64,000 nucleotides of DNA from a virus. This document shows, one piece after another, positions 50,150-60,700 of this stretch. Position 1 is the stretch's first letter, and each line of letters opens with the position of its first letter. The translations under genes were made by a program, and so were the position numbers. The stretch lies in IMG/VR virus record IMGVR_UViG_3300007760_001422, positions 1 through 64,000 of that record, one strand, 5' to 3'. The notes below the pieces were generated by a model. The model was not told the origin of the DNA. It did no database searches and saw only the letters and a list, made by a program, of their open reading frames with translations.

Positions 50150-51079
50150 CTAAATTTGCATTATTTCATGCATCATGAGAGAGCCGGCATTAAATAAGAC
50201 CGCCTCTTGTTTTCTCCTTTCAAATTCTCCCCTCGCCATAGAGCCCACATCTTCTTGGCCCGAAGTGTCAATTTTATATATTTCAATTCCATATTGAAGC
50301 ATTGTTTTTATTATTCTAAGTGCCTTTTTCTCCGCATCTTCATCGAGCGCAATGTATATTTTAGAACAATTATTAATTATTTTCGAAAATAAATTGGAAT
50401 TATCTCTTATGGTGGAGCCTAGAAGGGGAAGAGCGTTGCCTGCAACAACCGCATCAAATATGCCCTCCACGATAATTATATCCTGTTTCCAGTCAATGTA
50501 TAACTCGTTAAAGACTATATCTTTTGATGCAGGGGGGTTTTTGTATTTTGGCCATTCATTGGCATAATTGCGAGCAATATAATAATTACAGCGACCATCA
50601 ATATTAAATGATGGAAAAATAATTCTATTTTTATATTCCCCCTCGTGACAATATCCTATTTTCCATTTTAAGATATCTTCTTTAAAAATGTTGCGTTCCT
50701 TGAGATACGAGAGTGCGGTGTTTGCAGAGGGGGGCAATTTCTTGTTGCCCAAAAAAATAAAACCTTCCGGCAATTCTAGCCACTGTGGTTGTTCTGTTTC
50801 TTTTTGGCTTGAAAAAATATTGTCAAACTCTGATATATCAACCGTATTAGAAAGCTTTCTCCACTCTGCCTTCTGCGAATACGTACCGTATCTATTGACT
50901 ATTTTTCTAACATTGCCGTGTGAATCACAGACCCAACACTTATATGCATTGATGTCTAAATTTATACTTAATTTTCTTTTGTGGTGATTGCAGTATGGAC
51001 AAAAGAAAAGGTGTTCTCCGCCTGAAAAATAATAGCTCCCTAGAACACCTTTGATTATTGCTAACTTTTCTTTTTCCAA
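50150..51079 (-). CDS. DNA primase, DnaG-type (zinc ribbon plus Toprim)
   Basis: 309 residues. The N-terminal zinc ribbon has FFCPYCNHHKRK (C27, C30) and YKCWVCDSHG (C48, C51). The Toprim part shows DIIIVEGIFDAVVAGN (conserved Glu) and KIYIALDEDAEKKALRI (Asp-x-Asp). Between them lies GYCHEGEYKNRIIFPSFNID, the usual RNA-polymerase-like domain. Enzymes of this type lay RNA primers; T4 gp61 plays the role in T4. It overlaps the resolvase gene by 19 bases. No helicase gene is visible in this window. Confidence 0.85.
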   Translation of the reverse strand: MEKEKLAIIKGVLGSYYFSGGEHLFFCPYCNHHKRKLSINLDINAYKCWVCDSHGNVRKIVNRYGTYSQKAEWRKLSNTVDISEFDNIFSSQKETEQPQWLELPEGFIFLGNKKLPPSANTALSYLKERNIFKEDILKWKIGYCHEGEYKNRIIFPSFNIDGRCNYYIARNYANEWPKYKNPPASKDIVFNELYIDWKQDIIIVEGIFDAVVAGNALPLLGSTIRDNSNLFSKIINNCSKIYIALDEDAEKKALRIIKTMLQYGIEIYKIDTSGQEDVGSMARGEFERRKQEAVLFNAGSLMMHEIMQI

Positions 51080-51585
51080 AGTTTTAAACCTGCTTTGGCA
51101 ATTACAACACTATCTGCCATATCATATGAGCCCTTTACAGGGTTTCCGTATTTTGTATATGATATACTAAAGTCTTCCTCGTTGTCAAGCAAATATTTTA
51201 AAACAATCTCTTTCGATTTTTCACCACGCTTAATGTGAATCCCGCATGCCTTTCTTGCAGTGGACGCACGAAGCTGACTAGGGCCAGCATTAAAAGTCTC
51301 TTTACATATCCACGACACGGCTCCATTAAACCTTTGCAGCTTCGATATGGTTTGGGCCGAGCTAAACCCCGACTTAAATCCCATCAAGGGCTCCTCAATA
51401 AAAACAGCCTTTATTTTAAAGAGTTCTTTGATTGAGCGCAGTCTTTTTTTTATGATATATAATTTATCATAAAATGAAGAATTTGGTCTATCGGTTCTCC
51501 AAGCCTCACAAAAAATAAGTTTTCCCTCATCGTTGATCACGGACGCACCGGTGATCGATGTTGAAACATCAAGTCCTAAAATCAT
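51061..51585 (-). CDS. RuvC-like Holliday junction resolvase
   Basis: 174 residues, the size of RuvC. ILGLDVSTSITGASVIND at the start gives the first acidic residue. AVFIEEPLMGFKSG (about 60-73) gives the second, and YDMADSVVIAKAGL near the C-terminus the third, all in RNase H-fold order. It resolves branched recombination intermediates, which suits a phage that packages concatemers. It overlaps the primase and follows a structural gene by one base. Confidence 0.85.
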   Translation of the reverse strand: MILGLDVSTSITGASVINDEGKLIFCEAWRTDRPNSSFYDKLYIIKKRLRSIKELFKIKAVFIEEPLMGFKSGFSSAQTISKLQRFNGAVSWICKETFNAGPSQLRASTARKACGIHIKRGEKSKEIVLKYLLDNEEDFSISYTKYGNPVKGSYDMADSVVIAKAGLKLWKKKS

Positions 51586-51586
51586 T

Positions 51587-52783
51587 TTATATATCCAATT
51601 TTATTTTAAAAGTATATTCGTCTTTTTCTCTTTTTCTTACTGGCGTGGCTACCTTTGCGATTCCAATCAAGTTTCTATTTTTATCATACACGCCAATCTT
51701 GCTTATAAAAACTTGCTTTTCAAAACTAGCCGAATAGTTATAAAAAGAACTGCTAATTGTGTTTTTAATTGCAGCCTTTTTTTCCTCCACAAACAAAGCA
51801 GAACTGGTTATTGCACCTGTCATGTGTCCATATTTAACATATGTGGGGTTGTTAGAGTGGTTTAGCTTCGCGCTTGGGGCGTGAGCCAGCATTGTTAACG
51901 TATGAGCATAAGAAGTGCCGCTGAAGGCCATGTGGAAGCTGGCGCTGGGTGCTGCTATGTTGCCCGACATAGATTGTCCAAAATATATCCACTTTGGCTC
52001 ATCATATACGGGCGTTGCTGGTGCAGATGGATTTAAATAATACCAATCTTGATTTGATCCGCCCCACGCGTCGGTTGTTGCTGACTCCCGTGACAGCCTC
52101 CAGCTTCCTGTCAAAAGAATGAAACCTTCATTATACAATACAACTCCGGCAACTGAGCCGGTACTAGTACCAGAAACCTCTATAAGTGTACCATCTCGAT
52201 TTTTATCTCTTAATTCACCGACTAGTGTTCCTGTTATATAATATTTTAGACTAACAGAGCCCTTCTTAATATTTGTTCCGTAAAATATAGATGGTATACT
52301 CACCAAGCCAACATCTTGTTGATCCTTGTCGCCGGTAATAGACGAAGAGTATATGTAATGACTGTTTAGTGGGGTATAGTAATTTAAAGTATTTTTTAAG
52401 GCGCTCAACTCTGTGCGCGTAGTGTTTAAAGCGGTGGAAAAGTATAATTTAGACACACTAGCAGACAAAGGAAAACTAGCAGACATCACATCGCCATAGT
52501 TGCTAGTGTTAAAAGCCGTTGTTGAAACCGTTTTAAACGCCTCTAGGGCGCCGTCCTTTGTTACAAACGGGTATATTAAATTATCTGTCTCTCTATTGAT
52601 GTTTAATTCATACAAACTTACATGCCCGTCTTCGGTGTGCAATATATTATCAACATGTGTGCCGCTTATATTTTGTGCATTATTATAGTATGTCGAGCCA
52701 CTGTAAATAAAGAATTCGCACTTTGGATACATCTTTATTCTACTAGAATATATATCGTTATTTAAAAACTTGTAATAAGGCAT
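51587..52783 (-). CDS. Structural tail/baseplate protein, paralogue 1
   Basis: 398 residues. The C-terminal ~40 residues (VFISKIGVYDKNRNLIGIAK then RKREKDEYTFKIKLDI) match the end of the neighbouring protein 52807-53946. Both also share a Ser/Thr/Tyr-rich body and a SSNPTY-like segment. The pattern 'IGLY...N.L..VAK..PxKK...EFT.RVRLDY' is known to me from marine T4-type phage tail proteins. No ribosome site precedes the ATG; a late-promoter-like element lies five bases away. It probably builds the baseplate or fibre base. Confidence 0.6.
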   Translation of the reverse strand: MPYYKFLNNDIYSSRIKMYPKCEFFIYSGSTYYNNAQNISGTHVDNILHTEDGHVSLYELNINRETDNLIYPFVTKDGALEAFKTVSTTAFNTSNYGDVMSASFPLSASVSKLYFSTALNTTRTELSALKNTLNYYTPLNSHYIYSSSITGDKDQQDVGLVSIPSIFYGTNIKKGSVSLKYYITGTLVGELRDKNRDGTLIEVSGTSTGSVAGVVLYNEGFILLTGSWRLSRESATTDAWGGSNQDWYYLNPSAPATPVYDEPKWIYFGQSMSGNIAAPSASFHMAFSGTSYAHTLTMLAHAPSAKLNHSNNPTYVKYGHMTGAITSSALFVEEKKAAIKNTISSSFYNYSASFEKQVFISKIGVYDKNRNLIGIAKVATPVRKREKDEYTFKIKLDI

Positions 52784-52788
52784 TATAC

Positions 52789-52798
52789 CATAAATAGT
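52789..52798 (-). promoter_or_regulatory. Late-promoter-like element abutting the ATG (ACTATTTATG)
   Basis: ACTATTTATG on the coding strand ends five bases before the ATG at 52783, with GTATA between. There is no ribosome site. As a late promoter it would give a leaderless message. Confidence 0.4.
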
Positions 52799-52806
52799 AT
52801 TTGAAG

Positions 52807-53946
52807 TTAATAATCTAATCTAACTCTTAGAGTAAATTCGGTTGTTGGATCCTTCTTCAGCGGCTCGGATAATTTTGCCACCGCTAGTAAATCATTATCT
52901 GCTGAATACAATCCTATTGTCGTAACATAACTTACCGGACTATCAGAGCTTTTGTTTTTAACCTGCATCTTGCTGCTGGAAAGATAAGTTGGATTTGAGC
53001 TATAGTTGTAATCGTTGTGGTTCACTCGACAGAAATAAATCGATGAATTTAGCTCTGTTGTATTATTAAACTGCACACTGTGCAACATATTTCTAACTCC
53101 ATCGCACGAGGAAGAAATGGCCGAGGCGGACAGGACTGCTGCAATTGAACCCGTGTCGTATGTTGCGCCCGGGGCCCCGAAAGGCGAAGTCGACAGCATT
53201 TGAGTTGCGTGAGCGCCGTTCAATCCAATCCATGTGCTTCCGGAGTGGAAAGCAGAAGCAGTAACCACTGCCACGCCAGCCTGATAAAATATCAAACCAC
53301 GTCGATCAACAGTTTTAGTTGCCGCTGTTCTTTGTCGTGCATCAACATCTGCATATAGAATGCCATATTCGCCAGCGGGGGAATTTGTTCTATAATCATT
53401 TGTCGCATTATAATCTTCAAGAATGGTCTTTTGTTCCCAGTTGCTACCACTAATTTCGGGACATGCGGCGCCGCCGGCTGTTGTTTGTGAGTGCGATAAC
53501 AAAGTTAATACAAAAGAGCCCTTCTTAATTTCGTCTTTGTGTAGCAGTCTGGAAAAGTTTATAAACACTACCTCATTCATTACGGTGCCGCCAGTAAGAT
53601 CACCGTCCTCATCAAAGAGCCTAATGTTTCCATCTTCATCATGACCCATCAACAATTGGGCCATCTGATTATATATGTTAATTTTTTTGGCATTGTCCGT
53701 ATTGGCAGAACTAGACAACTTCGAACCAGTAGAATATCCGACAGCGAGATCAAAAATATGATTTGCCGAAGAACTTAAATAAGGGTAATCATATACACTT
53801 TGAAACATGCCGTGTGCATAATTTTTTACATTTTCATTATTATATGTTCCGGAAACGATTGTGCCCGTTATTGGGATGGCTTCGTGAAGCAATGTTCTTG
53901 TTGTTGTTCTGTCATTGTCTAAAAATGCTTTAAATGATGTTGCCAT
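52807..53946 (-). CDS. Structural tail/baseplate protein, paralogue 2
   Basis: 379 residues. C-terminal YVTTIGLYSADNDLLAVAKL followed by KDPTTEFTLRVRLDY is homologous to the end of the 398-residue neighbour. FINFSRLLHKDEIKKGSFVL, RTAATKTVDRRGLIFYQAGV and CRVNHNDYNYSSNPTYLSSS fill the rest. Proteins of this form occur in the tail modules of marine T4-type phages. No enzymatic motif is apparent. Confidence 0.6.
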   Translation of the reverse strand: MATSFKAFLDNDRTTTRTLLHEAIPITGTIVSGTYNNENVKNYAHGMFQSVYDYPYLSSSANHIFDLAVGYSTGSKLSSSANTDNAKKINIYNQMAQLLMGHDEDGNIRLFDEDGDLTGGTVMNEVVFINFSRLLHKDEIKKGSFVLTLLSHSQTTAGGAACPEISGSNWEQKTILEDYNATNDYRTNSPAGEYGILYADVDARQRTAATKTVDRRGLIFYQAGVAVVTASAFHSGSTWIGLNGAHATQMLSTSPFGAPGATYDTGSIAAVLSASAISSSCDGVRNMLHSVQFNNTTELNSSIYFCRVNHNDYNYSSNPTYLSSSKMQVKNKSSDSPVSYVTTIGLYSADNDLLAVAKLSEPLKKDPTTEFTLRVRLDY

Positions 53947-53949
53947 GTT

Positions 53950-54885
53950 TTATACCTTCTTTATGAATCTAACTGGTAGATCTATTCTATATCCTGTTGT
54001 GGCGCCAGTAATTCTTATCGTTGAATCAATAGCATTCATTGCGTCACTGCTAGGGCTTACCGTTACCGTGTTGGTGAGTCCTATTTGTTCGAATAAAAAC
54101 GTGCTAGTGTTCAATTCGATGGACGCCTTAATTTTAAACTGAAGCCTTGTGCCACGTGGCCCAGTGATGACTTCATTTTTGGCCTTTTGATCTCCGGTGC
54201 CACCAATTATTTTTTTCTTTTCGGGCCACGTATCCAAGACCAAATCGGTATTAACCCCGAGAGAGACAAAGTAGCTGGCTATTTGGTCGTCATCGATATA
54301 TGAAACTGCCTGTGGTGCGCCGGCAAGGTTTGTTAATTGGCCTAGCCGATTGTCCATTTCAATAATGTATTGCCTTTCTACCAAATCTGCATCTAGGTCA
54401 AACTTTGCCGAGATGTCTCCTGTGTGCAGGCCTTGATCAATCGTGATGCCGGCATCAAACGCAGCAGGGTTCGCACCAAATATGATTCCGTTGCTAGAGT
54501 TGGCATCGCTTAAACTGTTCTCTGTGTCGTCGTCGACGGCAATTACATATGGGCCAGAGCTGTGTTGTGCGCTTTGGTGATTCGCATTTATCTTCATGAT
54601 TGGCAAATATAATAAATTGGTTCTAGGGATTGAAATCAACTTTGATTTCATGACACTAGTGTTGTTTGTTAGTGCCTCTATAATCGGTGTTTGTAAAATT
54701 TCTAAATCATAATAAGCGCTACCGGAAGCGTGTCCCTTATTATAGCTTCCGTAATTAATTTCATCATCGGCTAGCGCAAATTTTACAATTTTAAAAGAGC
54801 CGTCGCCCCGAGATAGCCTCTGTCTTCCTGAATCTGTTAAAACGGCGTCTAAAATAATATCACCAGAGTTGTCTAAAAATGCCAT
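53950..54885 (-). CDS. Structural tail protein with 'LTxxGR' N-terminal module
   Basis: 311 residues. The N-terminus has IILDAVLTDSGRQRLSRGDG and KIVKFALADDEINYGSYN; the same layout (VIDFKLTRFGRSLLAEGK, then YAFFDDDVVYDSEY) opens the protein at 61633-62649. The C-terminal ~110 residues are beta-rich (GTRLQFKIKASIELN, GYRIDLPVRFIKKV). The ribosome site GGAAAAGGAG is clear. It is probably a baseplate or fibre-attachment component. Confidence 0.6.
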   Translation of the reverse strand: MAFLDNSGDIILDAVLTDSGRQRLSRGDGSFKIVKFALADDEINYGSYNKGHASGSAYYDLEILQTPIIEALTNNTSVMKSKLISIPRTNLLYLPIMKINANHQSAQHSSGPYVIAVDDDTENSLSDANSSNGIIFGANPAAFDAGITIDQGLHTGDISAKFDLDADLVERQYIIEMDNRLGQLTNLAGAPQAVSYIDDDQIASYFVSLGVNTDLVLDTWPEKKKIIGGTGDQKAKNEVITGPRGTRLQFKIKASIELNTSTFLFEQIGLTNTVTVSPSSDAMNAIDSTIRITGATTGYRIDLPVRFIKKV

Positions 54886-54941
54886 TGTTTAGCTCCTTTT
54901 CCTTATAATTAGTATCAAATTTTTCTTTTTTATTGTTTTTA

Positions 54942-57737
54942 TTATATCAAAACCTCTAGGTCTTGTTTAAACTCAAAATATACATTAATTTGTTTGCCGG
55001 TTTTTTTAGATCTTATAATCATTTTATACTGTTTATTCCACATCTTCTTTTCTAAATGACCTAATATGACTTCTGATTTTTCGCCATCTTCCGCATCGAT
55101 AACCTGCTCTACCAACTGTTGTGCAATGGCCGGCTTAATTTGTATATATTTTCTCACTTTTCTTCCACCAGTCTCAAGTTTGACTATCTCTGGCTCAAAA
55201 TCAACTTGTGTAACCTCTATATAGGCCGCGCGGCCGGGTTTTCCGGAACGGACAGTGGCCGGCGCTTCTTCGGGACTGTTATCGACTAACTCAACTCTAT
55301 AGACGGGAGATGGGTTTGATATATATCCGTGCCTATCAATTGTTCTAAATGTATAATAATATTTTTTATTGGATTTTTTAATTTTTTCTATAAAACTATC
55401 TTTTTCAACTAATCTCGCAGTTCCTTTGAAATCTTTATAGCTTGTAGGCTTTTTATCAATTTTAAATACTTGAAATTTTTGTGAAAAATCATCTGACCTA
55501 AAAAGCATTTTTTCTGGTGATGAACCATACATCCCTGCATTTTCGCCCCAGCCCTGACTTTTAAAAACTTTATCAAATATTGCTTCGTCGCTATCTTCAA
55601 TCATTATTGGTTTGGCTTTTATTTCTCCCACCGTATCATTAAGGGCGATTACAAACTTGTTTTTTACTGCCCTGTAAGGAATAATCGTTACTTCTGGCGG
55701 CAATGGCGGGTTGTCGATTATTGTCACATCATCTAAACTGGAGTCTTGAAATGGCGCCTCAACAATGGCCGGATATAATTTATAATACATAGTGGCATAT
55801 GCAACACCAGCAGTAGCGACAGTTTTCGAGTCGCCGGCTTTGCCATGAATTGAGGTTGAGGAGCATGCAGGGCTGGTGACAACTTCCTTGGCTTCGTATT
55901 CCGTTGGTTGCCATGGCGTTCCCGGGCCGCCTAAATTAGCATAATAATATTCAGTACCCAGAACAAGATTATACGTTTTTATTTCATAAGAATAAGTCTT
56001 ATCATATACCACTTGAGTATCACAATAATTTACTATATTTAATTCCTTAAAATTGGGCACCCATATGTTTTGTAATATATTTCCAAATTCATCTTTTTTT
56101 ACTATTTTATAAAACAATATTTCTGAATGTGCGGGCTGTTCGGTGAGAAAATCTTCCGCGGCCCTCTTGTGTTTTGTATATAGAGATTGCAATTTTGAAC
56201 GGAGTATCATAGCGCCAAAGATCATAGAAAACTTACTAATTTCATTTGCATCTTTTTTTGGAACGGCCTTGGGATAGGTCTCGGATGGTTTTAAAAACGT
56301 CGCCTTCCCGTCAATAAAGTTTGCATTTTCATAAAAAGCTGTTTTTCCATGATCTTCGGCAAGAAGTCCCGGGAGGTATTGTGAGCCGAGCCAGTCGCGC
56401 AAGTCCCAAACTTTATACGGGGCTGCAGTTACTGTATCTGTTTGTATTGTTTCTTCGGTGTCGCTGTCAAGCCCCATGGTGAGTGCGGTAACAGACACAT
56501 TGTCATGTTTATTAAAGTGCACTTCTGTTTGGTTTTCTATGAGTTCTTGACCGACCCAAACAACGCCACCGCCGGTACCGTAAGTCCATGTTCGATACCC
56601 ATTTATTAAAAAATTGGCTAAATATTTTGTAGTGCCTGTTTGTTTCACCGTTTCCATAAAATCTGACTCCTGTTCGGTGGAGAATTCGATATCGACATAG
56701 AAAGGGAAATGTTTCTTTTCATCCGGAGGGCCCTTAAGAAGACTCACGCTATCAGTAAAAATAATGTTTTCTTTTGTTTGCAGCGGAAAAGTGTCAGTCG
56801 GACTGCTAGTATAGTTAGGCTTTGGTTCAACATAAAGATGCATATGGGCGTAATTTACATAAGAGGTTCGAAGTTTGTAACCAAATAAATTCAATGCACT
56901 TGGAAAATTTTCTGATTGTCTAAGGGCGTACTGCCCCGATGGGGTGAGCGAAGTCCCGTATGTGGCTCTAACGTAGTCTAAATTTTCTCTATCGTGCAGC
57001 ATCATATATATGTTGGGCATGTTGCGCTCCGAATTGGAGTACTTCTTTAACATTAAAGACCCATTTTCATATTCATTATGATAATGTTGATACACAACAT
57101 TTAATTTTACATACTCGTGTTTTACATTGGAGCCGATCTGTTTATAAGAAAATGGAGAATCATAGTCAAATTTTAAATCAACAAGGGTTTGTGGAAATAC
57201 TGGTATTATAGGATCGCCGTTTTTATTTTTAAAGGCGTTTCCCCACTTTATTTTATCAAAAGCTTTTTCGACGCCAAACGAGTTTTTGAATACAGCATCT
57301 GGATCGGAGGTCCCAACAATAAACCCTCCGCCGGGTTGGGCCTGACTTTTATATTCGTCTTTGATATATTCAGCAGGCTCTTTGGACTGAAAAAATAACA
57401 CTGCTTTGTTCGAGTCCGCCCAGTTAGCTGGTACTTTATCCTTATCTGGATCGGGAGTCAACAAATCGGCTGCCGCGGATCCCCAGCCGGCATGCGGTAC
57501 CGCAATATAGGATTTATAATCATAGGCTCGATCTCGTACGTGTACAGAAAAAAACGGATTCTTTGGGTTATCAAGCACCCTAGCATATTTTGTTCCTGCG
57601 TACGCTTTTTCGAATTCTAGAATATCGGTCTTAATCATGGGTCCGTAAAAGGCTGTTTTGCCGGAACTGGGTTCTTCTGATAGTCTATCACCGACACTAT
57701 TTTTTACTAAAGATTTATTGCTAACGCCTTTTGCCAT
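54942..57737 (-). CDS. Large tail/baseplate-associated protein, unknown
   Basis: 931 residues, no recognised family. The body is Tyr/Pro/Lys-rich with many beta-type segments (FSYKQIGSNVKHEYVKLNVV, KHFPFYVDIEFSTEQESDF). Near residue 760-800 KKYYYTFRTIDRHGYISNPS with VYRVELVD resembles a fibronectin type III repeat. The C-terminus is charged (IRSKKTGKQINVYFEFKQDL). Its ATG overlaps the upstream stop by one base. Likely a large baseplate or whisker-like part, by location. Confidence 0.5.
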   Translation of the reverse strand: MAKGVSNKSLVKNSVGDRLSEEPSSGKTAFYGPMIKTDILEFEKAYAGTKYARVLDNPKNPFFSVHVRDRAYDYKSYIAVPHAGWGSAAADLLTPDPDKDKVPANWADSNKAVLFFQSKEPAEYIKDEYKSQAQPGGGFIVGTSDPDAVFKNSFGVEKAFDKIKWGNAFKNKNGDPIIPVFPQTLVDLKFDYDSPFSYKQIGSNVKHEYVKLNVVYQHYHNEYENGSLMLKKYSNSERNMPNIYMMLHDRENLDYVRATYGTSLTPSGQYALRQSENFPSALNLFGYKLRTSYVNYAHMHLYVEPKPNYTSSPTDTFPLQTKENIIFTDSVSLLKGPPDEKKHFPFYVDIEFSTEQESDFMETVKQTGTTKYLANFLINGYRTWTYGTGGGVVWVGQELIENQTEVHFNKHDNVSVTALTMGLDSDTEETIQTDTVTAAPYKVWDLRDWLGSQYLPGLLAEDHGKTAFYENANFIDGKATFLKPSETYPKAVPKKDANEISKFSMIFGAMILRSKLQSLYTKHKRAAEDFLTEQPAHSEILFYKIVKKDEFGNILQNIWVPNFKELNIVNYCDTQVVYDKTYSYEIKTYNLVLGTEYYYANLGGPGTPWQPTEYEAKEVVTSPACSSTSIHGKAGDSKTVATAGVAYATMYYKLYPAIVEAPFQDSSLDDVTIIDNPPLPPEVTIIPYRAVKNKFVIALNDTVGEIKAKPIMIEDSDEAIFDKVFKSQGWGENAGMYGSSPEKMLFRSDDFSQKFQVFKIDKKPTSYKDFKGTARLVEKDSFIEKIKKSNKKYYYTFRTIDRHGYISNPSPVYRVELVDNSPEEAPATVRSGKPGRAAYIEVTQVDFEPEIVKLETGGRKVRKYIQIKPAIAQQLVEQVIDAEDGEKSEVILGHLEKKMWNKQYKMIIRSKKTGKQINVYFEFKQDLEVLI

Positions 57738-60700
57738 TATTCATACCCTCCAGTGCCCATCGTGCCCTTATCGGATTTGCCGCCGGCCTCTTCGAATGTT
57801 TGTTCCGTTCCTGTTTGCTGATTTTTAGCAGCAGCTGCCTCTACTGCCTTTAAATAGCCCAATTGAGCCTTTAAATCAATCTCAAATGCTTGTATTATGG
57901 CATCAGACTTTGACTCCAATTCTTTTTTAACGGCGGCTTGCGCAGATTCTGATGTCGACGGTTCAATTATAAAATATTCATCAATCGTGGGTAGCTCCAT
58001 CTTTTTAGATGGGCGTATTCTTAATTCACTGTGATAATATGGTTTCAGGCGACAAATAAGAGTTTTAGCTCCTTCTTTGTCACTCCAATCCTCACTTTCT
58101 TTAAGGGTGCGCCAGTTTGGCCTATTTAATAAAAGTTCGCCAGTACTTGATTTATCAAATCCTTGAAGCACCTGCACCTCCATTAGTTTCATATAGTTGA
58201 TATAAAAGGCGCCGGCCAGATCATAGCCGGCCATCGGATCTGTTAATGATTCGACATGTGGTTGGTTCCCGAGCGCAGCCGTACCAAGAGAGCCCTCTGG
58301 GGATGCCTCGAATAATTTAGCCTTAAACCAATCATGAACTACCGCGGTGGGCGACACAGAATTCACCAAAAACGATTTAAGTTGCAAGGGCAAGCTAGCT
58401 ATATCTTTTTCGCTCATATGATGAAGAAAATGATTAGTGGAATTGATGTCAAAATTATGCACAGTCATGTTGTGCGGCGACCGTGGAATTTTTTCCTTTT
58501 TCTTGATTCCAGCTAGGTTCTCATGTTCGTAACCAAATATCTGATTTTTCAGCAGGTGTCGATATAAAGGAATGGTGGAAGCCATGGCTTCTTCCTCTAA
58601 TCGGTCCTTTCCTTCGTTTGCAAACCGCTCTTTCCGAAAACTTCCGGAAATGAATAACGAGCCACTTCCCATCACCGTCTCTGCGTCGACAAAAATAGAT
58701 TTCATATTTTCCATATTTTTAGTTGTAACTCGCAACGGGCGCGCCGTAATATTTGACATTTCTGCAAATAAGGGAGTTAGTTGGGAACTTAATACTTGTT
58801 CTTGAGTGTTCATAGAGGAATGAGGGTTAATTTTTATTTTTAACAATGGTACTTGCGGAGAGCGGCGAAGAGAATTAAATCTTACAATTTTTGCAATTAT
58901 TTCTCGCTGCTTTGGATCCAGAAATAATTGGTCGCCTTTTTCTAAAAAGGAGACATACCCATCATCTTCTTTTCCTCCGGGCGTGCCGTTGTGTATCTCG
59001 CTCTCTGTAAAAGATCTAACACTAACACTAGATGGAGACAAGTAAGAAAACAAATTTTTCCTTAAAAAATCTTCCTCAAATATAGACTGTAATTTAAGTT
59101 GCTTTATTTTAGCAGCACTAATAGTAGAATCTTGTTCTAATTGGCCACTTTTATTTATTTGAAAATATTTTTCAAACTCCTTCATTGTCCGGTTGATGTA
59201 TCCCTTTGTAGTATAGCGAGGCATTTTTCGCAGGCCACTGCCCCAAGATGCTTTTTCTATTGGGCCGTGAGCGTTCAAGTACTCATACCCCACTCCCCTA
59301 GGGACACTGGCGTCAAAAACGGACGAGAACCACTTCTCGAATTTGATATTTCTTTTAGCTGCCTTATTTTGTTTAGAAGAGTTGGTCTTTTCATCCCTGC
59401 TATATGTTGTTAATCTGGTTATTGATTTACCCATGGTTGTTTCTACTTTTCTTATTAAGTCACTTATCAGATCAATAACTATTTTAATTCCTTCCGGGCT
59501 TCCTGTTCTTGGGTGTATCAATATTTGAAAGTACGGTATATACGCTTTAAAAAAGTTCATTGATTTTGTAGACAGCGCATCAAAGATTTCTACATAATCT
59601 TTTAAAGCATTGTTTCTTATTTGGCGATTCTCTGGCTCTTCCCACCTACTAATAAACGCATTAGAAAATTTTCCCGTGGTGCTATCGTAGTTGCCCATCA
59701 CACTAGAGGCCTGAAGTTTTCCCGAAGGATCAAGCACGTGCTGCTGAAAGGATTGCCTTGAGGCCTCGTGAAGATACGCCTCAAGGCTCGTGACAGCTGA
59801 CTCTAGCTTTTTTATCTTTGATTGTATATAGACCACCGTATTATCGATCAACTCTACCTCGACCTTGTACTGGTATTGGCCAGTGTGTTTCGGAAATTGA
59901 CCTTGGCCGGCCTTCATGTCTTTTGTCTTTCCCAGATCCCAGTCACTAAAACTGTAAAATCTCAATGACTCTTCTGGTTCCAAAGTTTTCTCGGTTACGG
60001 TTGTTGTTATCTCGTTTCCTTCTGTGGCCTTCACTTCGCCGGTCTCGGGATCGATTTCGGCCTGATCATCGGTGACAAATTTGGTTTCCTCTTTTGTGAC
60101 ATAAGTTACCGTACCTAGACCCGTTAGTTCAACGCGCTCCATTAAGCCGGTCCAGCCTCCGCCGGTGACATCGCCTACTTTTGTCGCCTTTACACTTCCA
60201 AACTGGTCTTTTACATAGTGTCCAAACTTCAAATCTTCATCTTCTACTTGAACTATAAGAAGTGGATTTTCATTATTATATGAAACATGGCCAGTTATAT
60301 TTCCCCCAAGCTTATTAATTGAATTGATTTCTTTTACCCTTCTTCTTTTGATAGAAAGTTTTTTAATACTAGCAAGACTAAGCAGTTCCGACGCAATTGT
60401 TGGGTTTTTATAAAGGCCGGGGAAGGCAGAATTTTCCTCCAACACTCGCTGAAAATGTATACCAAACAACCCACTGCATTGGCCAAAGCGGCCCCTTGAC
60501 ATAAAAAGCTCCGTAGTTAAACTGTTTTTAAAAGATATATCTTTAATGTCTGCATAAAACTGCAAGTTTTTGCTTTTATTTACAAATTCATTTTTTATAA
60601 AAGTGCTGGCAAAATCCTTTGCTATGTTGTTCACTGCTTTCGTCAGTCGGAAATCTTGAATATTAATATTATTTTCAACACTCCTTGTGAGATACTTAAC

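Noticed and set aside
50150-51079. Primase-helicase fusion
   Set aside because: The chain ends soon after the Toprim domain and shows no Walker motifs.
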